DNA of 33,269 bases, from positions 1-33,269 of the forward strand of contig JACPUP010000050.1 of assembly GCA_016192205.1 (NCBI GenBank), given 5' to 3'. This DNA is from Candidatus Kerfeldbacteria bacterium (lineage in GTDB: Bacteria > Patescibacteriota > Patescibacteriia > SBBC01 > JACPUP01). Positions 26,777 to 33,269 of this stretch are shown here, piece after piece. A program made the translations under genes and the position numbers. The first letter of the stretch is position 1. Each line of letters begins with the position of its first letter. The notes below the pieces were generated by a model. It made no database searches. It saw only the letters and a program-made list of their open reading frames with translations, and was not told the DNA's origin.

Positions 26777-27946
26777 TTAGCGTTGCAAAGCGCGCAGGGC
26801 CGGGAGCGTCCGTCGCTCGAGGAACTCGAGCATGGCGCCGCCGCCCGTCGAGACGAAGGAAAAACGCCTGATGAGCCTCGCCGCGCGAACAGCTTGGATG
26901 GTCTCGCCGCCACCGAGGATGGAGTGGCAGCGTGTTGCGGCAATGGCTCGGGCAATGGCTCGGGTGCCGCGGCTGTACGTCGGCTGTTCGATGAGCCCCA
27001 TGGGACCGTTCCAGATGACGGTGCCTGCGCTCCGGATGACGGCACCGTAGAGCTCAAGCGTGTCAGGTCCAATGTCGTAAATGAACTCGCGTGCGCCGAC
27101 CGAGCCCGCAGCCCGACGGTGCGAGGCAGCGCCGCGGCGCGGGGATGCAGCAGCAATGACATCAATGGGGATTTTGAGTTTTGGATTCTCGATTGGGATG
27201 GACCGCACGATACGGCCCAGGTTCGGCTCGACGAAAGAGCGACCGATTTGGATCCCCTTCTCGCGCAGCACGGCATTGGCCAACGCGCCACCGAGCAACA
27301 GGTAATCCACGTGGCGGAGGAGCGTTGTGATCAGCCTGATTTTCGTGGAAATTTTCGCACCGCCGATGATGGTCACGAGCGGTCGTTTCGGCTTGTGCAA
27401 CGCCTGTTCCAGCGTCGCAACCTCCTCTTCCAAGAGTCGGCCAGCCGCGCTCGGCAGGTACCGCGTAATGGCAACCATGGAGGCGTGCCGGCGATGCGCG
27501 TTCTCGAACGCGTCATCAACGTAGACGTCGCCGAGCGCAGCCAGTTGCCGCGCAAAGTGCGCGTCATTCCGTTCCTCTTCCGGTGCGAACCGAAGATTCT
27601 CGAGCATCGCTACCTGGCCAGGTTTCAGCTGGGCGACAGCGCGCGCCACCGCCGGTCCCATCAGGCTCGGGAGGAACCGCACGGGCCGGCGCAACCGCCG
27701 GCCGAGCGCGGTGGCAATCCCGCGAACCGAGAGCGCTCGCGACGGCCGGCCCTGGGGACGACCGCGATGGGTCATCACGACCAGGCTGGCCCGCTGTTGG
27801 AGCAGCGCCTGCAGCGTGGGCAGACCACGCTCAAGACGCCAGTCGTCTTGCACGTGGCCGCGGGCATTCGTCGGAACGTTGAACCCCGCCCGCACCAACA
27901 CGCGTTTTCCGCGCACGTTGAGGCTGCGGAACGATCGCAGTTTCAT
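26777..27946 (-). CDS. pgk: Phosphoglycerate kinase
   Basis: 'GKRVLVRAGFNVP', 'VMTHRGRPQG', 'LENLRFAPEEERND', 'VTIIGGAKISTKI', 'WNGPMG', 'STGGGAMLEFLE'. Confidence 0.97.
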   Translation of the reverse strand: MKLRSFRSLNVRGKRVLVRAGFNVPTNARGHVQDDWRLERGLPTLQALLQQRASLVVMTHRGRPQGRPSRALSVRGIATALGRRLRRPVRFLPSLMGPAVARAVAQLKPGQVAMLENLRFAPEEERNDAHFARQLAALGDVYVDDAFENAHRRHASMVAITRYLPSAAGRLLEEEVATLEQALHKPKRPLVTIIGGAKISTKIRLITTLLRHVDYLLLGGALANAVLREKGIQIGRSFVEPNLGRIVRSIPIENPKLKIPIDVIAAASPRRGAASHRRAAGSVGAREFIYDIGPDTLELYGAVIRSAGTVIWNGPMGLIEQPTYSRGTRAIARAIAATRCHSILGGGETIQAVRAARLIRRFSFVSTGGGAMLEFLERRTLPALRALQR

Positions 27947-27952
27947 ACACGA

Positions 27953-27961
27953 AGTGTAGCA
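27953..27961 (-). promoter_or_regulatory. Extended -10 TGC-TACACT upstream of pgk
   Basis: TACACT (27958-27953), then 6 nt TCGTGT, then ATG 27946. Confidence 0.55.
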
Positions 27962-27998
27962 AAAACACGGTCGGGATAACAGCGCTGGTACGGGCTGT

Positions 27999-28820
27999 CT
28001 AGGGCCGCGGGGTCAGACGCTGCACTTCCAGGAGGAGAGACTCGGCGGCACGGCGTCGGAGGCCGAATTGGATGAGGTCATTCAGCGACCGCGAAGTCAC
28101 ATCAACGGCTGACAGCACACCCGCATTCATGAGGACGTTCAGCTCCTGACGGCTGACGGATCCCAAAACCGTCACCGGGTACAGGCCTTGGGATTCAATC
28201 CAGTGTTCCAGCCCCCGTTGGTACGGCGTGCGCCAGGCGACGACGTTCAGCGAAACGCACTGGGCATAGCGCTCGGCTTCGGAGGTCACCCGCGTATTGG
28301 TCACGAGCCAGCCCAGGGTGTAGCCACTGCTCCCCTTGCGCAAATCCTCGAATCGGGCCTGGGTGTAGAGCGCGACCTTCACATCCGAGCGCGCACCGGA
28401 CCGATTGTGAAACTTGCACTCGACCATGACGCGCTGTCCGTCACGCTCGGCCGTGACATCCACCTCGTGTCCAACGCACGCTCCGAAAACCACCTGTCCG
28501 ACGCGCGTTCGATAGCCCTGGGCCTCGAACAAGCGCGCCACGAACTGTTCGAAGACGTAGCCGGCCGGACCGAGCGCCATGATGGCGCGCTTCAATGAGT
28601 AGCGAGCCGCGATCTCCGGCTGGTGTCTCGCCAGGTGCTGGCGGGCAGTCTCATAGATGACATCGGTGCGCACGCCCGGACGCACGCGACGCCGGATCGC
28701 AGCGGCCGTTTCTTTGACGAGCGCGGCCGATGCGCCAGCGCGATACAACGAGCGCTGGGCCTTCTCCTCGTCAAACGCCTCTTGCTGACCAGATGCTTTG
28801 ATGATGTATGGGGGTGCCAT
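27999..28820 (-). CDS. ATP-cone domain fused to Mrr-like restriction endonuclease (PD-(D/E)xK)
   Basis: N-terminal 'YIIKASGQQEAFDEEKAQRSLYRAGAS...VIYETARQHLARHQPEIAARYSLKRAIMALGPAGYVFE' (ATP-cone) followed by 'FEAQGYRTRVGQVVFGACVGHEVDVTAERDGQRVMVECKFHN' (D..ECK nuclease core). Confidence 0.85.
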   Translation of the reverse strand: MAPPYIIKASGQQEAFDEEKAQRSLYRAGASAALVKETAAAIRRRVRPGVRTDVIYETARQHLARHQPEIAARYSLKRAIMALGPAGYVFEQFVARLFEAQGYRTRVGQVVFGACVGHEVDVTAERDGQRVMVECKFHNRSGARSDVKVALYTQARFEDLRKGSSGYTLGWLVTNTRVTSEAERYAQCVSLNVVAWRTPYQRGLEHWIESQGLYPVTVLGSVSRQELNVLMNAGVLSAVDVTSRSLNDLIQFGLRRRAAESLLLEVQRLTPRP

Positions 28821-28828
28821 ACGGATCC

Positions 28829-28837
28829 ACGATACCA
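28829..28837 (-). promoter_or_regulatory. Extended -10 TGG-TATCGT upstream of ATP-cone nuclease
   Basis: TATCGT (28834-28829), 8 nt, ATG 28820. Confidence 0.45.
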
Positions 28838-28888
28838 TAGGACACGAACGGACTCACGACCACTGACCGCGCGATTTTCAGCGGTCGG

Positions 28889-29806
28889 CTAGAGCATGAA
28901 GCGCCGCTGCCGAACCGCCTCGATCCACACAAAGATGCGCCGCAGCACAAACCACGCCGGCCACTTGGCAAAGAAGACGAGCCAGTTGCGCTGCCCGTGA
29001 CGCCAGAAGCGAATCGCCAGCAGCGGAACCAGCACTGGGCTCACAGCGATGAGGAGGTAGTCGAGCGGCTGGACGAACCGTCCAAACCACACCCGCCGGC
29101 CGAACGCGTTGACGGTCCGCGGGTACCGAACGACCAGCGGGACGAAGACGGCGACGTTCTTGGCTGATGCGAGCAGCGATCGCGCTGTCCACTGGGTGGC
29201 CTGGTGGTACACCCGAGCGTCAGGCTGTCGCGCATAGGCAACCCCGCGCGCCAGCGCCCGCATGCCCAACTCGGTGTCCTCATTGTTGAACCGATCAAAA
29301 TCCTCGTTGAATCCACCCAGCGCTTCAAAGGTGGATTTTCGGTACGCAAGATTCCCGGCGCTGGGCCATTGGGCCCAGAGGTTTTGCACGACGCGCTCGG
29401 GAAACCGCCCACGATGGTCATCACGCACGTACTGCGTCTCACCAATGACGAAACCAACGTTGGGGTCGGTGAAGGGTTCTCCCAGGCGCGAGAGCCACAG
29501 CCGGTCAGCCGTGCAATCGTCATCAATGAACGCGACGAGACCATGCGCGGCCTGGCGAACGCCAAGGTTGCGCGCGCGTGACTTCCCCAGCCGTGTCTCG
29601 CTCCGTATCACCCGCACGCGACGGTCAAACAGCCCGGCCACGAGCGCGGCGACAGCGTATGACGAGGCGTCGTCCACAACAATGACCTCGAAGGGTTCGT
29701 ACGCTAACCGCGTCAGTGACCGCAGACAGTGCGCAAGTTCGGCGCGCCGGTTGCGCGTCGGCACGATGATGGAGACCCCGATCGATATGTTAGCTATGTG
29801 ACTCAC
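28889..29806 (-). CDS. Glycosyltransferase family 2
   Basis: 'GVSIIVPTRNRRAELAHCLRSL', 'FEVIVVDDASS', 'AFIDDDCTADRLWL', 'NNEDTELGMRA'. Confidence 0.95.
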   Translation of the reverse strand: MSHIANISIGVSIIVPTRNRRAELAHCLRSLTRLAYEPFEVIVVDDASSYAVAALVAGLFDRRVRVIRSETRLGKSRARNLGVRQAAHGLVAFIDDDCTADRLWLSRLGEPFTDPNVGFVIGETQYVRDDHRGRFPERVVQNLWAQWPSAGNLAYRKSTFEALGGFNEDFDRFNNEDTELGMRALARGVAYARQPDARVYHQATQWTARSLLASAKNVAVFVPLVVRYPRTVNAFGRRVWFGRFVQPLDYLLIAVSPVLVPLLAIRFWRHGQRNWLVFFAKWPAWFVLRRIFVWIEAVRQRRFML

Positions 29807-29812
29807 CGCTTC

Positions 29813-29821
29813 AACGTAGCA
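29813..29821 (-). promoter_or_regulatory. Extended -10 TGC-TACGTT upstream of GT2
   Basis: TACGTT (29818-29813), 6 nt GAAGCG, GTG 29806. Confidence 0.5.
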
Positions 29822-29847
29822 GAAATGAGCTTATCCACAAACGATGC

Positions 29848-29876
29848 TTGACACCAGCGGAAAGCTTGAATACTCT
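29848..29876 (+). promoter_or_regulatory. padR promoter TTGACA-17-TACTCT
   Basis: -35 29848-29853, spacer 17 nt, -10 29871-29876. Confidence 0.6.
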
Positions 29877-29878
29877 CA

Positions 29879-29899
29879 ATATATCGCATAACGATATAT
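29879..29899 (+). promoter_or_regulatory. Perfect inverted repeat, putative PadR operator
   Basis: ATATATCG-CATAA-CGATATAT; right arm overlaps the ATG (29898-29900) of the PadR gene. Confidence 0.7.
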
Positions 29900-30221
29900 G
29901 AACCGCGAATTGCTGAAGGGCCACTCCGAACTCATTATCCTGGCCGCCTTGGCCCAACGGCCGATGCACGGATATTCGCTGTCAGAGCACATCAAAAGCC
30001 AGGTTCCGGAAACGTTCAAATTCGGCGTGGGGATGATCTATCCGCTGCTCCATCGCCTCGAACAGAAAAACCTCATTCGCGGCGTTTGGCAAGGGCCCGG
30101 CGGTATGCGACGCCGTGTTTACTCGCTGACCGCACGGGGAAAGAAAGCGCTCGCGGCCAAGCGCGACGAATGGCAAACGTTCCAGTCGATGATGACCAAC
30201 GTCGCAATACCAACCCGATGA
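29898..30221 (+). CDS. PadR family transcriptional regulator
   Basis: 'ELIILAALAQRPMHGYSLSEHI...GVGMIYPLLHRLEQKNLIRG...RRVYSLTARGKKAL'. Confidence 0.95.
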   Translation: MNRELLKGHSELIILAALAQRPMHGYSLSEHIKSQVPETFKFGVGMIYPLLHRLEQKNLIRGVWQGPGGMRRRVYSLTARGKKALAAKRDEWQTFQSMMTNVAIPTR

Positions 30222-31144
30222 CCGCTCGAACGTACATCGCCGCTTTCCTGCGTCATTTGCGCGTCGGCGGACAACGTCGAACGGAGATCATTGAAGAAAT
30301 ACAAACCCACCTCAAGGAACTCGGCACAACCGTCTCGCTCCTCGAGAAATTCGGAAACCCGCGACGTTTGGCACAAGCGTATAACCGCGTTCACCTGGGC
30401 TGGCTTTACAGCGCCGGTCGCTTGTATGGAATGCTGGCGCTTGTCCTGCTCGTACTTCCACTCGCTCTCTTGAAACTTTTCGATCGGTATGGCTTCGATG
30501 CTGCGGGAAACTTCAACGAAGCAGTCATCCAAACTGTGCCCTACTTTTGGCTACAGCTTGCCAGGGGCGTTACTTTTCTCCTGCCATTTGTTTTCACCGC
30601 TGCGGCTGCGCACGTGCTCATACGAATGAATGATTTCTCAGGCACGCTCCTGCGACTCATCGGAGCCGGTGCAACCTTCAACATCCTTTCTACGTTCATC
30701 AATTTCTACTTTTCCCTTCACCCAATCGATACTGTCGTTGGCTCCCTTTCGCTGAGTTTTGGCGTGACAGGCATTCTCCTCGTCATTCATCTCATCATTG
30801 CTTTCCTCGTGATGACCCTAACGGCACCGTGGACGCCAGCAAGCCATTCGTACCTTCAACAAAGGATGGGCTGGTCCGTAGCCCTGACCATCGCGACGGC
30901 TATCGTTTCACTACTCTTCAGTTCCTTTGCGATTGGGATGCTCGATCCGTACGACGGGTCGCTCCTCGAGTGGCTCCCGCCAAATGGGAGTCCAATGAGG
31001 ATGTACGCAAACCTCATCAATGGGCCGGCTGGCCTCCTGCCTGCCGGCGTGCTCCTGTTTCTCCTCGGTCGTAACCTTTTTCGTCAGTACCGTACGTACC
31101 GACTGCTCGTCGGTGACGAATCGGTGGAGGAACTGAAGGGCTAG
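30218..31144 (+). CDS. HAAS/DUF1700-like multi-TM membrane protein, PadR partner
   Basis: MTARTYIAAFLRHLRVGGQRRTEIIEEIQTHLKEL...LLEKFGNPRRLAQAYNR then several TMs; ATGA overlap with padR. Confidence 0.75.
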   Translation: MTARTYIAAFLRHLRVGGQRRTEIIEEIQTHLKELGTTVSLLEKFGNPRRLAQAYNRVHLGWLYSAGRLYGMLALVLLVLPLALLKLFDRYGFDAAGNFNEAVIQTVPYFWLQLARGVTFLLPFVFTAAAAHVLIRMNDFSGTLLRLIGAGATFNILSTFINFYFSLHPIDTVVGSLSLSFGVTGILLVIHLIIAFLVMTLTAPWTPASHSYLQQRMGWSVALTIATAIVSLLFSSFAIGMLDPYDGSLLEWLPPNGSPMRMYANLINGPAGLLPAGVLLFLLGRNLFRQYRTYRLLVGDESVEELKG

Positions 31145-31380
31145 TGCACCCGATCCCGCGGCGGGAACGGGTCGTGCCCAAAACTGTCCTTGTTGCGGAT
31201 GCGGCCGTGCCGGTCGTGGATGACCAACTCGACGCGGTCCCGTCGCGCCAACGCTCGGGCCCGACGATCAGCCGCGGCCTGGGTACGGTGCGTCGAGACT
31301 GGCCGGCTGGCCCCCTCGCGCCGCACCTCCCAGCCGCCGTGCGGATTCGGCGCAACGTGGATATTCGGTTGGCGCGCCAT
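31141..31380 (-). CDS. DUF2188 domain-containing protein
   Basis: 'NIHVAPNPHGGWEVRREGASRPVSTHRTQAAADRRARALARRDRVELVIHDRHGRIRNKDSFGHDPFPP' is the DUF2188 signature. Confidence 0.88.
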   Translation of the reverse strand: MARQPNIHVAPNPHGGWEVRREGASRPVSTHRTQAAADRRARALARRDRVELVIHDRHGRIRNKDSFGHDPFPPRDRVH

Positions 31381-31388
31381 ACGCCACG

Positions 31389-31397
31389 AGCATAGCA
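31389..31397 (-). promoter_or_regulatory. Extended -10 TGC-TATGCT upstream of DUF2188 gene
   Basis: TATGCT (31394-31389), 8 nt, ATG 31380. Confidence 0.45.
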
Positions 31398-31400
31398 CAT

Positions 31401-31814
31401 CTACCCCAGGAGCGCTTGCAACCGCTCGGGCAAATCACGAGGGTTCAAAGCCGACTTCACCCAGTAGTCTTCGGCGCCGAGCTCGCGTGCCCGCGCCCGG
31501 TGCTCGTCGGAATCGAGGTTCGAAAGCACCACCACCCGCAGTTTATGCCCGGCTCGGGCGCGCTTCCGCAGGACCTGCACCTCGCGGAGAATGTTGAAGC
31601 CGACCGGATTGTGGAATGGCTCCGGCACGTCCGGCGTCTTCAAACTGGGGATCAGAAGGTCGAGCAAAATGAGCTCGGGCAGTTTCCGGCGGATGATGCC
31701 GAGCGCCTCTTGTTCTTCAGCTGCGGACAGCAGCTCATACGAACACTGCTTCAGCACTGTCAGGTAGAGCGAGCGGATGAGCGGTTCGTCTTCGACGAGG
31801 AGAATGGTGGCCAT
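31401..31814 (-). CDS. Response regulator receiver protein
   Basis: 'ILLVEDEPLIRSLYLTVL', phospho-Asp 'ELILLDLLIP', 'VVVLSNLDSDEHRARARELGAEDYWVKS'. Confidence 0.93.
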   Translation of the reverse strand: MATILLVEDEPLIRSLYLTVLKQCSYELLSAAEEQEALGIIRRKLPELILLDLLIPSLKTPDVPEPFHNPVGFNILREVQVLRKRARAGHKLRVVVLSNLDSDEHRARARELGAEDYWVKSALNPRDLPERLQALLG

Positions 31815-31816
31815 AG

Positions 31817-33269
31817 TTACCCCAGTGGGAGAGCGAAGCTGAAGGTTGAGCCTTTCCCTTGGCCCTCGGATTCTACCCAGATCCGACCGCGGTGACCCTC
31901 CATAATCCGCTTGGCAATAAAGAGTCCCAAGCCCGAGCCATCCGGGTAGATCCGCGCAATGCCTGACCCGCGCACGAACTTGTTGAACAATTCTGGCGCC
32001 TGATCTTTCGGGATGCCAACGCCCGTGTCCTTGATGGAAACGACGAGTTCTCCCGGTCCGACCTCGGTGTGGACAGTGACACCGCCTTCGTTCGTGTACT
32101 TGATGGCATTGTCGAGCAAGTTCAGGATGACGTCTTGAATCTTGTCCTGATCGGCCATCACCTTGGGCGACGGTTTCCTCGGCCTCTCGAACGTCAACGT
32201 GAGGTGCTTGTCTGCCGCGAGCTTTTCGACCTCGTGCATCTGCTTTTCGATGAGGGGCAACAGGTCAATCGGCTGCGGGCTGATGTCGAACTTCCCGGCC
32301 TCGATCTTGGAAACGTTCAGGAATAGGTTGATGAGCCGGATCATCCGCTGGCTCTCGAACAGGAGATTCCGCAGGATGCGCGAGTGCTCAATTTTCATCG
32401 CCCCGAAGTCGCCAGCGGTGAGCATGGACAGATAGCCCATGATCCCGGTCATCGGGGTCCGGAGCTGGTGGCTGGCGATCGAGACGAACTCGCTCTTGGC
32501 CTGGTCGAGCAGCTGGAGGTGGCGGTTGGCGTCCTCAAGCTCCAGGTTGGCGTGTTTGACCTGCTCGAAGAGCTGGAGGTTGCGAGACACCACCCCGAGC
32601 TGGTCGGCCAGGGACTGCATGGTTTCGAGCTCGCGTTCGGTGATTTCCTCCTGCGGTTTCTTGAGACCGATCTCGATCGCGCCGATGACTTTCTCCTCGG
32701 AGACGATAGGCATGACCACGATGGTCTTGACGCCGACCAGTTTCTGGATGGCGCGAGCCAAGGCACTGGGCAGCGGCGGCGAGACGACTTCGGCGAAGTT
32801 CTCGCTGAAGCGCGCCTCGCCGGTCCGGATAACCTCGTGGGCGAGGTTTTTGTCCTTGAGGTTTTCGAGGTTCGTCGCGTAGTCAGTGAACGGTTTCGGG
32901 AGGAGCTTGAGCGCCTTGTTCGTCAGCGGGGTGTTCGTGATTGCCCGGGCGCGGACGGTTTTCCCGTCCTCGTCAACGAACACGAGCACCGCGCCGACGT
33001 AGCCAAGGCGCTTGGCCACCGAGTCGGCGATGTTCTGGACGACCTTGTTGAAGTCGAGGGTGCGCGTCACGTCCCGCGTGATGGTCTGGAGGGTCAGGAG
33101 CGAGACATTCCGCTCCTTCAACTCGGCCGTCGCCTCTTCCACCCGCTTCTTCAACCGCTCGCCGAAGGCCCGGACCTCTTCATAGAGGTTCGCCTTTTGA
33201 ATGGCTGACCCGATCTGCGGGCCCAAGACCTCGATGAGCTGCAAGTCGTCGTTGCCGAACGACTCGCCC
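31817..33269 (-). CDS. Sensor histidine kinase with GAF domain (5' end beyond window)
   Basis: GAF 'ALVFVDEDGKTVRARAITNTPL', HisKA 'FVSIASHQLRTPMTGIMGYLSML', HATPase 'NLLDNAIKYTNEG', 'DTGVGIPKD', 'GSGLGLFIAKRIMEGH'. Frame stays open to 33269. Confidence 0.95.
   Translation of the reverse strand, partial: GESFGNDDLQLIEVLGPQIGSAIQKANLYEEVRAFGERLKKRVEEATAELKERNVSLLTLQTITRDVTRTLDFNKVVQNIADSVAKRLGYVGAVLVFVDEDGKTVRARAITNTPLTNKALKLLPKPFTDYATNLENLKDKNLAHEVIRTGEARFSENFAEVVSPPLPSALARAIQKLVGVKTIVVMPIVSEEKVIGAIEIGLKKPQEEITERELETMQSLADQLGVVSRNLQLFEQVKHANLELEDANRHLQLLDQAKSEFVSIASHQLRTPMTGIMGYLSMLTAGDFGAMKIEHSRILRNLLFESQRMIRLINLFLNVSKIEAGKFDISPQPIDLLPLIEKQMHEVEKLAADKHLTLTFERPRKPSPKVMADQDKIQDVILNLLDNAIKYTNEGGVTVHTEVGPGELVVSIKDTGVGIPKDQAPELFNKFVRGSGIARIYPDGSGLGLFIAKRIMEGHRGRIWVESEGQGKGSTFSFALPLG

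Noticed and set aside
26939-26964. Tandem 12-nt repeat CAATGGCTCGGG x2 in pgk
   Set aside because: In-frame 'RAIARAIA' helix near the PGK C-terminus, consistent with the normal family sequence rather than a regulatory repeat.
26783-27979. 398-aa plus-strand ORF opposite pgk
   Set aside because: Antisense shadow ORF of a well-conserved gene; Arg/Ala-rich, no family signature.

Overview
This 33 kb window is densely packed and mostly minus-strand. Its gene content (DUF4012 protein, degenerate murein proteins, response regulator with a receiver insertion, palindromic 'AFAEASAG'-type repeats) suggests Patescibacteria/CPR, but that placement is inference. From left to right it contains: an ABC ATPase fragment; a DPBB(RlpA-like)+D,D-carboxypeptidase fusion; tRNA-Gly(CCC); an alpha/beta hydrolase; tRNA-Thr(CGT); a parvulin PPIase; an FtsB/DivIC-like protein; a bPH-domain membrane protein; a 34-aa membrane microprotein; lepA; murJ; a PAP2-like phosphatase; a LiaF-like protein with a mini DUF4342 protein; a zincin; an envelope-polysaccharide cluster (DUF4012, two GT4, a Wzz-like protein, a sugar transferase); a roughly 580-nt RNase P RNA gene; a glycogen-debranching-like hydrolase; rnhA/recJ; a lower-glycolysis operon with two tandem gpmI genes, eno and pgk; an ATP-cone+Mrr-like nuclease; a GT2; a PadR/HAAS-type pair; a DUF2188 protein; and a response regulator with a histidine kinase running off the right edge. 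The most interesting observations are (i) a recurrent extended -10 box placed exactly 6 nt (or 8 nt) before start codons, predicting leaderless mRNAs; (ii) an enlarged rnpB carrying palindromic repeat-like insertions; (iii) a microprotein gene fitted exactly between two opposing genes; (iv) a catalytically degenerate RlpA-like domain fused to a D,D-carboxypeptidase; and (v) an ATP-cone/nuclease fusion. No CRISPR array, transposase or prophage was seen.
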